Assembly: GCA_030267565.1 (NCBI GenBank)
Contig: BRXU01000005.1
Coordinates: forward strand, 4,157,501-4,221,500
Reading direction: 5' to 3'
Source: Pleodorina starrii
Lineage: Eukaryota; Chlorophyta; Chlorophyceae; Chlamydomonadales; Volvocaceae
DNA length: 64,000 nucleotides
Shown here: one piece after another, positions 31,301-44,409 of the stretch
How the letters are laid out: each line of letters opens with the position of its first letter
Position numbering within the stretch: the first letter of the stretch is position 1
Made by a program: the position numbers and the translations under genes
Notes under the pieces: model-generated
Told to the model about the DNA's origin: nothing
The model's input: the letters and a program-made list of their open reading frames with translations, nothing else
Database searches by the model: none

Positions 31301-31695
31301 CTGGGTGGGAAGGGCGGGGGGCTAGGTGGTGGCTGGGGCGGGGGCGACGGAGACGGCGGCACCGAGGGCAAACACGGCCAGGTGGGGCCGCCATAGTCTC
31401 CGACCGCTTCCCCGCATTGCGGTCTTGCGCTGCGGCCTTCGAATGGCGCGCGGGGCCGTTCCCACGGCTCGGTGATCCAGCGTAACGGCACGGCACTGCC
31501 CAGGCCGTGTAACGCTACTGCTGCTGTCGGCACGTCATCATCACGCTGCTGGGATGATGGCGATGTCATCAATGTCGCCGCGGCGCTGCCGGGCGGCATC
31601 ACCAGCCGCAATACGTCCCAGGGGAGCTCGCCCTGCTGATGTCCATTAGCAGCTAGCAGCAACATGTCCGTGACCAGAATGGGATTGTACGGCAC
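28392..31695 (-). CDS. receptor kinase, membrane-distal ectodomain module
   Basis: Exons: 31695-31212, 30495-29963, 29736-29495, 29107-about 28950, and a weaker 28523-28392. The first has VPYNPILVTDMLLLAANG, then an (S)PPP-rich linker (PSPPPQPPPSPPP), typical of hydroxyproline-rich extracellular algal proteins. The second has LHLEDVTLVL, several N-x-S/T sequons (ITNLTS, INVTLT) and paired cysteines. The third has LVLRGDPIRTTTLDMSG and DLLLVNLPY. The fourth has TSQIILVRSTVVVPDLEL. The short-strand pattern repeats that of the proximal module, so the ectodomain probably arose by duplication. The last exon, rich in Gln and Leu, is low confidence. Confidence 0.65.
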
Positions 31696-32057
31696 CTGCT
31701 GGGCGGGACAGGTCATGTGCGGGGGCAGCAGGCGTATGCAGGCATATATAGCGCCCTCGTTATTTAAAGGACCGCCTACGTATGTAATCGTCCATGTGCG
31801 TCGCCGCATGTATGTCTGCCTGCCCGTCACACGTGCAATACGTGACTGCTGCGTATCACAATAGTACGAGAATGAAATGCTGCATGCATGCTGCGGGCCG
31901 CATCGCACACCACGTCCCCCGGCCCTCGCATGACTGCTGGGTTCATGAACGGGTTCATGACCCGGAGAGCGCTGTATGACTGGGCCTTTCCCGCCCCGAG
32001 TGGCATATATGCCCTCGTTTCCGCGTATATGTGTGTACTCGAACTTGACCCACGCAC

Positions 32058-32177
32058 ATCCAAGGCCCCAGCCAGCGCGGCAGCCCATGCAGCGGCCAGT
32101 ATTGCGAGAAGCGGACACATCGGCCGCCGCGCAATCGAGCCAGCGAAGTGCCCTGCGCAGTGACAGGCGGGCTTCAT
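32058..32177 (-). CDS. receptor kinase, signal-peptide exon
   Basis: MCPLLAILAAAWAAALAGA is a clear signal peptide. An in-frame ATG 19 codons upstream (32177) is used as the start here, but the ATG at 32120 gives a more standard signal sequence. The donor GTGCGTGG at 32057 joins in phase 0 to 31695. Confidence 0.65.
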
Positions 32178-34517
32178 TCTCGGTCCGGCGGGTTGCTGCA
32201 AAGCTCGTGCAGATACACCGCAATGTTGGTTAACCGTCCTCCAAAGATGAAGTGCATAAACTTACAACAACAGCAACATAAGCTCGCCGTTAAAGCTTAC
32301 AAACGACGGCGACGGGCCCTTTTACTGCCAGAGCTGCCGTAAAGATTCCGCTGAACCATATTCGTGCTGCATCATCAGTTGCTGTATAATTGCAGAAAAA
32401 ACGTATAAGGACTGTGTAAGCTATAATAGTAGCCGCGGAGTAGGGATGTCCAGGTGCAAACAGCCGGTGACCAACAGCGATTGACGAGTTACGTACTGAG
32501 TACCAACGCTGTCATCATGCAGAAGTATCGATGGTCATTGTCACGTAGGTCACGGACTACGAGAACACGGCGATCTGCGCAACTTAGCAATACGGTACGG
32601 GCGCACATGGGCGCATTTGGAACGACCGCAATGCTATTGCCTCTTTTGGTCGCTAGTTGATTGTTTCCCCTTCTCCTGCTGTGCGGCATTTGAATACCGT
32701 GCTTTTAGGTGTTTTAGTGCCCTTGGTCCCCCTACTCGTATGGGTTTTTTTGTTGATGTACGTTACACGTACCCGGTATCCCCGCCGATGTAACAAACAC
32801 GCACACGCTTACAAAGATGCCGTATCACGTTCCTCAGCTGCAAATCAACTGTGCATTACTTCCGCGGGGCGCAGCGTTCAGGCCAGGTCGTGCAATGGCA
32901 TGATTAAGCCATATTGGATTTTATAAATAAAAGAGCACCTTTGAACGAACATTTGTAGAAAGGGCGACACGGGGCGAACGTGGGTCTTACCTGTTGACGC
33001 CATCGTTCAAATATTGATTCACTGCGGTGTCTTATATCGAGTTGCATGTTATGACTAAACAAAAAATAAAAATACATCTTGTCGCCTGCTGAGCCATGTC
33101 TCCTTTCATTCCGACGCACTCCACAGCTCTGGAAATAAATCAAGGCACCCCGGTAGATCCTGAAAATATTACCACATTAAAAACGGAATTTTAGGACGTA
33201 TTTTGCTGCACGAATTGCAGCTGCTGCTGTGGGTGAAGCTGTTTGGCGCGTGAACTTTAGGAGGGCGAGGCCTTCGATTACCAGCTGATTACCAGATCAT
33301 CCGCACGGCCGAGCTGCTCGTCTCACTGCGGCGGATTAAATCACGGTTAACACTTCGCCAATGCGGGTCGCCTTTGCTGCGTTGGTAAACAAGGCATATC
33401 AGCAGGGGAGAGGGGCTTAGGTGGGTGTCCCACCAGGTCCCACCGGCGGACGCAATGACGCTCGGGAAAGATGACAAACGTTCCAGCCGTAATCCTGCGG
33501 CCGATTCCTCTGATGACGTTATCACCTATCATTGCGCTCGCATCATCCGGGAAAGTGATGTGGACTGGTGTGGACGGACATCCGTCGCCGGAATGTCTCG
33601 GGACAGTACGTTTACAGGCAGATAGACAGGGTCGTGCCAAACGCCAGGTGGCGCCTCCCCCCGAAGCCGCTCCGCGGCAGTGGCTCCACCCCAAGCGACA
33701 TGCATCCATGCCCGCCCTACGCCGGATTATACGACATCAAGCCACCGCATTTCTGCGGAATTGGTAGCTTGAAAGCGAGGCAAAGGTGAGGAGGAACAAT
33801 CAAGCAAGTGGGTACTTCGATTACAGTATTGTGCCGTCAGATGTGTAGGTGCGCCTATTTGTGGCGGGCCTGGGCCCGTCGCCATTTGTGGGAGCCGCAT
33901 GACGCCCCATGGTTGATCCTGGTTGATTCGCCATGGGTTTCTGAGCCCTTCCCCGGGGGTTCACGCGTTCCTGCTGTCTGGGAGTTTTGTGCTGTCTGTT
34001 CTGGGCGCGCTTTCATTCTGCCCTGCTGGTCGTCTTCGCTGCACTTCACGGTCAGCTGGCCCGCTGGCTCTACCCCTCCGAAGGTCTGGAAACAAAACCC
34101 TGACTGCCCAAAGGATAGAGTGAAGGTTACATCGTTGCTTTTGTTTGTTGCTAAATACTGTGAAGAAATGCACTACGGCAGTATGGCCCTCTCTTATCCC
34201 TCATGTCAACCGCCAACTGTCAGTGTACGGCAGTTGCGAACACGTAACTGAATCAAGCTTGGGCACGCCTAGATTCCGCAGTGTGTCATGTCTTGCCCCT
34301 AGAGTGGACAGTCATTGCTTTTAAGTGTCAAGATGTGGTGTTTGCAGCATCAAACGCGCGTCCTCATGACCTAGTCTGTACACTGTGACGTTTGTTCTGA
34401 ATGCCTATTAGACAGAATGATAAGGTTAACTTTGTAAGTTCATGATAAATATAAATATACGTAGTTGATGGTGGTTAGGCTGCCCTGTTCGTGCGCCATT
34501 CCGTCGCTGGACCGAAC
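32178..34517. other. intergenic region between divergent genes; nothing recognised
   Basis: About 2.3 kb separating the receptor kinase (leftward) from the coiled-coil gene (rightward), so it should hold both promoters. No TATA box or other element was assigned. A stretch around 34030-34075 resembles 59216-59262 (see findings). Confidence 0.5.
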
Positions 34518-36393
34518 ATGAGTGGAGCAAAAGGTCGCGCAGATTATGCGGAGGCCACATTGAAGGTAAGCATGTTGCGCGTTGCGACGTTCGTTTGTTA
34601 GAGACTGGGGAACTTGGAAAGGGAAGCAAGGGTGAAGCGAACGGCTTGGTAAAGCGAACAGCTGTCAATTGAGCAGCTGACTACAACGAGACATAGATTA
34701 AATTCCAACCTTGCTTCGTTACTCATGCGGAGTTTCCAGCTCGCGGCATTAGTCTTGTCCCGTCATCACCCGTCAAGGCAGGGCACAACCCACAAACGCA
34801 CTATGCGACTAACGTACCACAACCAGGACACTGTAGGTCATGATGTGCCACCAGCATATAACCTACAGGCCTAAGCCACTTGCCAGGTCGACCTCCGCCC
34901 CTGCTCACCTTCAGCCCACCCCACCCCGGACCATTTCCCCTGCCGCCCTCCGGCCCCACCAGCACGCCAAGGGCGGCGATGCATCAGCTGGCGATGGATT
35001 TGGCAATGAGATTGAGCGAATGCTCATGGACCGCCCTACCATGACGCGCCAGTCGTTCACGGGGGCTGTCCCGGCCCCCATGAGCACCGGAATTCCGGGC
35101 AACACGCTCGATGAGCTGATGGCGGAGCTTGGCATGCTGCGAGGGGAGCGAGGCGAGGTGAGGCGGTGGGCCTTGAGAGCACCCGCGCGCCTGCCCGTGC
35201 AGCGCGGATGGTAGCAAAGGCACATGAAGAGCAGCGAGGGTAAATGAGGAACAGGACATCAAACTGCCTTGCTTGTGGTGGGATCTGGGCTCCACTGCGT
35301 GGCGCTGCCGCCATCCTCCCTCTGTCCCACACCCTGTTCCTCGTGCTCTCCTCCTCCCCTGAGTCTCCCTCCGCTGCCGCTCTTGCACACCCGTCCCCCA
35401 ACCAACTCCTCACTCGTCCCTCCCTGTCGGGGCACTCCCGACACCATCTCCCGACGCCTCCCCACACAACATCTTGACCCACCAACCCCCACCACCCTGC
35501 TTTGACTACCATACTCGAAGTCCATCATCCCTTTTACAAACACAAACGCACATACACACCACCGCCCACCCCCAACCCACCCACCCTACCCCACCCCCCA
35601 TCCGCCGCCCCTCCGACGGACCCCCCCCCCCTCTCTGCACTTCTTGGCGCCCAGCCCTCGCTACCCGACCGGCAGCTCGGCCGCACCGGCACACGCAGCG
35701 GCCCCCGGCTGTCCTCCACCGGCGATGCCTCCTCCGCCTCCCCCTCCCCCTTCCTGTTGCTGGCCAACGGACTGGACGGGGTGAGACCTCCGCACACGAG
35801 CCGCCTGCCCAGCCGCCTGCCACACCGGGGGTGGTGCTGGGCGGCCCCGTTTGATGCCGTGAGCTCGGCACCGCTACAGGCGGCCGGCTAGGAAGGGAGG
35901 GGGGCTCGTGAGGGTACGGGGCGGCGGCGGGGGGGTGGATCGGTGTCGCGGTAGCGTTGCGAGGGGCTTCAGGCGGTTTGGTCTCTTCCCCGAGGCGGGC
36001 CGTACCAAACCGAACCTGTGAGCGGCGGGAGCGGTTGCGGGCTTTGGTGGGGGGGGAACCTGCGCCGCGGCTGCGGCTGGGGGTCAGGGATCGGGGGTCG
36101 GGGGTTGGGCTCCCTCCGCCCCACCCGACCCAGCAGCACGGCTAGACGACAGGCGCTCTCGTGATGTTGCTGCTCCATCGCTACCGCAGCAGCAGCAGCA
36201 GCACAGCACCACGGTACACTCTTCACTATGTCCCGCAGCCACGCCGCACCACTTGCCTCTGGCCCTGCTCCAACCCCCGGCCGCCGCCTCCGCCCCCTTT
36301 TCCCTTTCCCTGCCCCTGCTGTCCCTTCGCCCCACCTCACCCGCCCTCACCACAGCCCCTACGCCCCTCCACGCCTCGCTCCAGCGCGGCCGC

Positions 36394-36424
<31 letters not shown>

Positions 36425-39400
36425 GCATCAGGATCTGCTGCTGCGGCTGCTGGTCCGCTGGTGCTCCCTCCCGCCAGGGGAGCGCTGCCGCCCTCCCCCG
36501 CCTCCGCGGGCCCCGGCCGGGCCCAGAGCCCCATCTTGTCCAATCGGAGGTCCATCGCCGGAGCCCTCAACCTGAATGGGGGGCCGCTGGCGGGCGCGAC
36601 CTCGTCGCCTGGGGTGAGTTGCGCCAGGCTGGGCAGCAATGCCTTTCAGCGTCAGGGTGGTGGGGGTGGGGGTGGGGGTGGGGGTGAGGGGTGGGGGGCA
36701 AACGGCACCTGTTGGAATCTGCCTGTTGTGGAGTGGCGGGGGGGGGGACTGCTCGCGGACTAACGGGCGGCAAGCGGCAGCCACACCCCTCAGCCCAGCC
36801 CAGCCGCGCACCAACCCACCTTACGCTTTGCGCCGCCATCATAATCATCAACATCATCATAATCATCAACATCATCATAATCATAATCATAATCATTATG
36901 ATTATCATCATTATCATCATCATCATCGCGTGGGTCGGAGCGACCCGCATAACAACCCGCCGTTAAGCCGCATGTGCCTGCCGCCTCAACTGGCCTGGCC
37001 CTCCCACGACGTGGCGCAAGCCCACCCTCACCCCACCGCCAGCCCCGCCACCACCCGCTTAACCACTGAGTCCCGGGTCCGTTCGCCAACGTCGCCTTCG
37101 TCCCGCGCCGCTGCGTTCTCATCCTTGTTACCCGTTCCCTCCCCCGCCTGCAGCAGGGCCCCTGTGGACCTGCGCCGCCCTCGGGTGTGCTGGAGCGCCA
37201 GGCGCAGCTGGAGGGGCGGCTGGAGAAGGTGGGCGGGGGGCGGTGGGGGGACCGACGCTGGAAGGCGGGCCGTGGACTGGCGCCGCCCCGCGGTTTGGTT
37301 CGTCCTTCTCGCCCCGCTGGTCTCTTGAGCCCTTCATGTGGCCTCGCGATCCGGTTGGTCGTCAGTTGCCGGTTGGTTGTCAGTTGCCGGTTGGTTGGCG
37401 CCGGGTGCCAGTTCGTGCGCCGAGGGGCCTCCAGTCCTTGTCCGGTCCGCGGCGATCCTGCATCCCGCAGCAGCCACCGCAGCAGCCACCAGCCCTTACA
37501 CCAGCCCCTACCTACCCCATGCCCGCACTTTCTCTGCACCCTCTGCACCCCCTCTTGGTCGCACCTTGTCGGCACCGCGGTGCCCGCGCGGGGGCGAGCG
37601 CGCCGCCCCCACTGCGACGTTTGGTGCTGTGCTTCCGCCGCATGCCGATCCGCATGCCGATCCGTATGCTGATCCGTGATCCCTTCTCGTGCCCGCCCCC
37701 CACCGTTGCCACACCCCCGCCCCCCGCACCTCACACGTCACACCCCAGATGGAGGCCCGGGAGCAGCAGCTCATGTCCCTCATATCCCAGCTGCAACAAC
37801 AGGTCTCCACCCTCAGCCGCGCACAGCAAGCCACGCAGCAGCAACTCAACATCGTCGCAGCAACGCCGCCGCCCTCGCCACCGCCGCCGTCGCCGCCAGC
37901 GGCAGCTGCGGCCGCAGGCCGCCAAGCCAGCCCCGACAGGAGCGCGGCGCCGCCTCCGCCTCCGCCGGCACCCGAGCCGCACGTCTCCGACGAGGATTTC
38001 ATCCAAAACGACGACAGCGAGTCGCCGGCCGCCAGCCCGCGGCCGCGCAGTCCAGCGGCGGCGGCGGCGTCGCGTCGCGAGGGTCCCGTCCAGCAACAGC
38101 AGTCGCTGCAGCAGCGGCAGGGCACGCCGCCGGCGACGGCGCCGGCGCCGGCGCCGCCGGCGACGGGCGCACCCCCAGCCGCACCCCCCGGCGGGGGTGG
38201 TGGTGGCGGGCGGCCCAACCGGCTGGTCCCGGCGGGCGGTGTGGCTCCCGAGTGGGAGGTGGATGTGAGCCAGCTGAGGAGGGAGCTCGGAGCGCTGGGG
38301 GCGAATGTGGTGGGTGGGGCTGGGGCTATCGGTACATTGATACGAACCGCGGCAACGGAACTGAGGCGAGGGTTTAACGAACGGGCCGACCTCGCCTCGG
38401 GAGAGGGAGAGGGACAGCCGCCTCTTCCGGCGACCGCCCGGACTGCATCCACCGCCCCTGCCCCCGGCCCCCCGCTGCGGTATCACTTTTATCATCCCCC
38501 GCCCCCTCCCTGGCCCGCTTATTCGTAGGTATCTAGTATGCTAGTTAATATTCTTCATGAATATGACCACCTTGCTCTCTACGTGGGTGAGGCCCCCTCC
38601 CCTCCCTTCCCGATCTTAACCCCCCCCCCGGTGGTGTGCAGGTGCGGCTGCGGGACTCGGTGGCCTGCCTGGTGCCGGGGGGCCCCTCGCCCCTGTCCGA
38701 GGAGGTGGCGGCCCAGGCGGCGGCCGCTGCGCAGCTCAAGCAGAACCTCACACAGATTGCGATGGTGGGTGGCTGGGTGGGTGGGGGGGTGGCTGGGTGG
38801 GTGGGTGGGTGGCTGGGTGGCTGGGTGGGTGGGTGCAGGCGGCTGAGTGCATGCGGCTGTAAGGGTGGGGTGCGGGTGGGGTGCGGGTGGGGCCAAGTGG
38901 TGGGGTGAGGAAACAAATACGGTATTGCAGCGGTGGGGTGCGGTTGGGGGCGAATGGTGGGGTGCGATTGAGGCAAATGGTGGGGTGCGGGTTGGGTTTA
39001 GGGCACCCATGCGGATGTGAGATGGGGCAGCAACTGGTGGCGGGCTGGCAGGCAGGTGGCGACAGCGCCCCTGCCCGAACGACGCGTACCGTGGCCTGTG
39101 CTGTAAGACCTGCCACCCCGTGCGGGGATGGCCTCCGCCCACACATCTAGCCACCTGCAAACTCACCCGTGCGACGCCCGGCCCCTTCCGGCCTTGCCCG
39201 GCCCCTTCCGGCCTCCCGCCCCCGCCCTCACCGCCGCAGGACGTGGTTTCACTGCACAAGGGCCTTACGGTAAGTGGGTGGGTGGGTAGGGACTGCGGTG
39301 CGTCGTTGGTATCGGTTGCTGCGGAGCGGCCCCCTCTTCGAAATCCAGATGGGGTTGGGGTTGGGGTTGGGGGTGTGGGCGCTGAGAGCTGGGCGCGGTT

Positions 39401-42400
39401 GTGCTATTGGGATTATCGCTTGTGGAGTGGGCTGCGGCGACGCCTCGGGGCTCTTGGACGGGAGGATAGATCCGGCCATGTCCCTGGGGTTGGTTGGTTG
39501 GTTGGACATTCAAGAGAGTGACCAGGAGGGGAGTGCAGCGTTCGATTCGTAGTGCGTCGCAGCGCTGCCGGTGGCGGTGAATGGTGTGGCGCACGAATTT
39601 CGGGCGCATGACGGGCGCCGCCACGGACGCCGCCTCATGCGCACCTGGGGGTGTGGCAGGGCCCCGGACGGCGCTTAAAGAAATGATCATGAGGTGATGG
39701 CGAGGAGCCTTTTCGCGTATCGAACTGCCTGAGCGGCGCCAGGCCACGTCTGCCTGCCTGCCTGCCTGCCTGCCTGCCGCGTCTACGTTTACCCACTCCT
39801 CCCGACGGGAGTTGCGCGCGGTTTCAAGGGCGCCCGTCACCCTGTCGCCTCTCCCCTCCGCCTTCTGTTCCGCAGAGCCTCAAACAGAGCTCGGAGCGCA
39901 CTCACGCTGCACTGGAGAGGTCCATCAACGACATGCAGCTGCAGGCAAGACAGCGGAGCAGGCGGACTGCTGCTGTAGGGGCACGTGATGTGTGTAGAAG
40001 TACTGCCCGGTTGCAGCAAGGGGCGAAGAAGGGGCGAGGGAGCGGCTGCAGTGGGGTATCCCAGCATGGACCGGCGACGGGGGCCACCCACGTTTAGGCC
40101 GAGGCGAGGCGGATCGGGGGAGGGGGGTGAAGTCGGTGTCTTCCGCTTGGGTCTGTTCCTTGATTGCCTGCATCTGCTCCATTCCTTTCGAGTGTGGGTG
40201 TCTTGGTACCTGGTCGTCATTGGGTTTTATTTCGCGGCGCACGCCGCATCCGCGGTCTCCCCCCCCGAGTCGATACCGTTCACGGGCTCCGGCCTATACG
40301 TGGATAACCCCCCCCCCAAGACCCCAAGACCCCGCCCACGCGGAACCCCCTCTCCTTCCGGGCTGATCTCCAATGCTGGTGGTGATGCTGGTGGTGCTTC
40401 CGGTCCTCGAAGCGCACCTTGACGCGATCCAGTCCCTTCTAGCCCCCCCCCCCAACGCCCCCATCCACCCATACATCCACCTATCCACCCACCCATCCCC
40501 CCGCTTACACAACTATGCCTGGGTCTCCTTGCCATGGGGTGGGTGGGTCGCCGCAGTCGGTTGCTTCACTGCGGTCCGTAATTCTGAATTTCTGATCATC
40601 CATCCATCCATCCACCCGCCAACCCGTTCCAACGCATTCATGCTACGTCCTCACGCGCTCGCCACCCCTCGTCCCCCTCCGGCACCCGCCTCCCTCAGGC
40701 CCAAACCAACGCACTGAACATGCTAGCAGCCGGGCCGCCACCCGGCACACCCGGCGGCGCGGCACACGGCCACCCCAACGCCGTGGCGGCGGCACTCGCG
40801 GCGACCGGCGGAGGTACGAGCGACCCGCGGGTCGGTGAGGGCTGCTTTGGGGCCGCGCACCAACGGCCCCTCCCTCCGTTCCGTCCTCTCCTTTTCCGGC
40901 CGTTCCTGGTCCTGTGCTCCTCCGGCCCTAAGCCAGCAAAGCACCCACCACGCACAGAGCACGTCGCTTGGCCCGCCGAGCCCTCCCTACCCGCCCCCGC
41001 CCATCCGCGCTTCGCCCCCGCCCTCCCTTCCCCCGCCCTCCCTTCCCGCCCTCCAGTTCTGCCTCCGTCCAACTTCGCGGCGGTTCGTAACGTTTGATCC
41101 CCTAGTGAAGTGCACATATCTGTTTTATCCTCAACTGTGTGCACTGCAGCCCTTAGGTGTGTCCGTCCGGTGACGTCTGCCATGGACACCTGCCTGGTGC
41201 ATCAATGGAAATCGCCCGCGCGAATATCATCGCGAACATCGACACTTATCTGTTCCTCCCTCCCTCCCTCCCTCCCTCCCTCCCTCCGCCCCTCCCCCCC
41301 TCCGTCCCAGTTTCGGGCTCCCTGGAGGAGTCTCTCCGCTGCGCCTTCTCCAAACCCGCCATGAGGGCCCTGCCCGCATTCAACACGGTGGACTCGGGGG
41401 GCTTCATGCCGGACAACGGGGGGGCAGCGGCGGCGGCGGCGGCGTTTGGAGGCATGGCCATGAACATGAACATGAACATGAACATGAGCATGGCGGGTGA
41501 GAGACAAAAGCGAGAAAGAGGGAGAGAGTATGTGTGTATGTGTGTGTGTGTGTGTGGGTGTGAGAGAGAGAGGGAGAGAGAGACGCAGAGATGAGGGTGG
41601 CCGGCCGTTCGCTGGCTCCTTGGGCCCACGCAGCGGCTTCATAACGTGCGCACCACTGCGCGCGCCTTCTTTGCTGCTGCGCGCAAACCCTGTGCGGAAA
41701 GGCGCCGTAAATGGATGCAGGAGGCCGTTTCCGCTGCTGCTGCTCCTGCTACTGCTACTGCTCCTGCTACTGCTGCTGCTAGTGCTTTGCTTAACTGTTG
41801 CAACACGCAACCCGGCTGTTTCGCAGGTGGTGGTTATGGCGGCGGGGGCGGCGGGCGGCGGGATCACGGACCGTCCAACGGTGGGGGTGGGGGCGGCGGC
41901 GGCGGTCTGGGTGCGGCGATGGCGCTGCTCAGCAGTTTTGAGGAGCAGGCGGCCGCTGAGCAGGCGGAGCAGCAGAAGGCGGCCATCATTACACGCCAGG
42001 TGGGGCGGGGGGCCTGTGTATGTGGGTGTGTTTATGGGTGCGTACATAGACAGGCTGGCAGCATTACATACACACAGAATGTGGGTCACCCCTGGGGTTC
42101 CGTTGGCTGGCTGCAGCAGCCGCGATTGAGCTGGGTCGGCGCAGCGGGGCACTCTCGCGGCATACCGTATGGGTGGGGTGAAGGGTGAAGGGGCCGCGCA
42201 CGCGCGCACCAGGCAGCGGGCCCCTCGCCGCCTCGCAGTCGCTTCTGATGCTCGCCTCCGCTCTAGCTTGATGGGCGGTTGGTGCCCTGTTGATGTGCAG
42301 TCGTGCACGCAAGGCCTGGGCCGAGACTCGCTGAACGGCGTGTCGTGGTGGTTGCCTACTAGCCTACTAGAGGTGTCTACCGGTACTAGTGGAGTCGTTT

Positions 42401-44034
42401 GGGGCGCCCGGGGGGACAACAATTCGTGCGCACAGCGCGGCGCGCCTGCCCTGGCCGGTTGGGTGTCCGGGTCACCGCGAGGCGCAGAGGCGCGTGTTGG
42501 ATGTGCCAACGCCCATCCTCCCCGCATGCTTGCTCAGACGTGCTCAACATCGTGCTCCTGCTCGTGTGTCTTCTTCTCCGTGTGTGTGTGAGTCCGCTTT
42601 CTTTGTTGATTTTTGGAGCCTTCCACGTCACCCTCCCGCCCGCCGCGTGGCCCCCTTTCCCTTGCCGGCCCCGCATCCTTCCTCCTCCGCCACCCCCCAT
42701 CCCTCCCCATCCCTCTTCTCTCATCCCTTTCCAGGCATGTCCATCGTTGACGCCCCTCTCTCCCTTATCCCCCCTTCCCTCCTCCTCCTCCACGCCTGCT
42801 GCCCCCTTTTAACGAACAAACAAACAACCAAACAGGCGGTGTCGCTGGTTGACGCCAAGGTGAAGCAGGTGATACTGCACGTGGACCGACACATGCAGAT
42901 CATCTCCGGGGACGTGGAGGAGCGGCTGAGGATGTACGAACAAACCATCATCAGGGTACGAATGTACGGCGGCGCCCGTGTGTGCCATTCCTCTGTGTGT
43001 GTGTGTGTGGGGGGGGGGAGGTCCGGTGAGGGCGAATCCGGAACTGACCTGACCTGACCTGTCATGGCGTTCTGCACTTTATGAGGTCCTCGGTAGCGGG
43101 GCGCAGGGTGGCTTAGGTGCCCCGCTGCCTGCATTTGGTCGCGGGGCCGTCATTGCTTCCCATCCTTCCCACCCATCGTATCTTCCTTCGCATCCTCGCT
43201 TCGCTCCCTTCCATCCCGTCCTCTTCTTCCTCTCCTTCTTCTTCTCCTTTCCCCTCGGCCCATTCTTCCCTCAACGCACCGCACTCTTAGCCCTCCCTTC
43301 CCTCCTCCATCCCCCTTCCCCTCCTCCCTCCCTACCCCTCCTCCCCTCCCTCCCTCCACAGATGGCTCAGCAGATCGACCGGGTGCAGCGGGTGCTGAGG
43401 GACATTGAGGGAGCAGCCACTTCGCGCATCGTGGTACAGCGGGGCGGCAGGGATGTGGAGGGCGGGGAGGAACTGCCGGCAGCGGAGGGGGAGGCGGGCG
43501 GCAGGCAGGCCGAGCAGGCGCAGGTGCAGGAGGCGCAGCAGCCCACCGCAAAGGAGAACTGGGTCAAGGTGCGCCCGCACCTCAGGGGGAGGCGGTGGGG
43601 CGGGCGGGCGGGCGGGCGGGCGGAGGGCGCCTCACTGGGGGAAGAGGCGCGGGGGGAGTAAGGGTGCTGGTCGGTAGGTAGGTGGGTGGGTGGGTGGGCG
43701 AATGGGTAGGTGGGTAGGCGGACGGGTGGGTGTTGGGTTAGAATGCAGGTCCGCACGACGAGCGAGTGCGCACAGCCGCAGCGCGGTACAGAAGCTTACG
43801 CTCGTTGAATGGTGATGATGACGTCAGGATGCAGGACGTCGGGTACACCGGTATCCGCCCCCAGCCAGAGCCTGCTGCCCCGGCCCGGCCCGGCCCGACC
43901 CGCGGGTCACTCTCCGCTTCCCTTCACGTGCTGCCGCCCCGCCGTCTCCTCCCCCACCCTCCGGGCTAGCGTGTCCGTTCGACTCCTTGTGCTTGCTTCT
44001 CTTTCAGTTCACGTACGCGCGCGCACAGGCGTTG

Positions 44035-44078
<44 letters not shown>

Positions 44079-44245
44079 CAGGACTCCGCCCATCTCACTC
44101 ACCCACCCACCCCCACCCACCCCGCGCGCCCACACGTGCTCAGATGGCGGCCATGGCGACCGGTCGCTTCGTGGCTCAGAAGCCGGAGGAGAAGAAACCC
44201 GCCACCAAGAACACGGCCCACGGCTACTTCAGGACGCCACCATAG
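34518..44245 (+). CDS. coiled-coil protein of unknown family
   Basis: Not recognised. Fifteen exons, all in phase: 34518-34565, 34915-35157, 35655-35780, 36356-36613, 37154-37228, 37749-38264, 38642-38764, 39240-39269, 39876-39944, 40699-40813, 41311-41496, 41827-41999, 42836-42955, 43362-43568, 44144-44245 (2391 nt, 796 aa). The N-terminus is basic, then NEIERMLMDRP and LDELMAELGMLRGERGE. Low-complexity Ser/Pro/Ala follows to about 225. Coiled coils occur at about 235-285 (LERQAQLEGRLEK..LMSLISQLQQQ), 425-500, 635-715 (VEERLRMYEQTIIRMAQQID) and 735-760, with Ala/Pro/Gly inserts, a Met-Asn run and polyglycine between. The tail is basic (KPEEKKPATKN). Heptads and Gly-rich spacers recall structural proteins of cilia, centrioles or the nuclear-pore channel, but nothing decides this. 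The intron after exon 9 uses a GC donor. Confidence 0.75.
44036..44078 (+). repeat. (TTGA)n tetranucleotide array
   Basis: About ten TTGA units in the last intron of the coiled-coil gene, about 65 bp upstream of the last exon. Confidence 0.9.
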
Positions 44246-44404
44246 TAGTGGAAGAAGCTGGGGGCCCTGGCCCTGGACGCATTGGAGGCTGGGTGATAGA
44301 GATGCCTCACCGCCCAGCGGTGGGGCGGGCGGGATTGGGGGGCCGATGGGGAGCGGGAGCGGGCGGGAGGGTTGTGGGGCGACTGCCGTAATGCCGGCGC
44401 CGTA

Positions 44405-44409
44405 TGTAA
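44405..44409 (+). terminator. TGTAA polyadenylation signal
   Basis: TGTAA lies 160 bp after the coiled-coil gene's stop. This is the signal used by volvocine green algae. Confidence 0.6.

Noticed and set aside
38760..39010. G-rich tandem runs as a CRISPR or telomere-like array
   Set aside because: They are degenerate GGGT/GGGTG-type intron simple repeats without fixed units or spacers.
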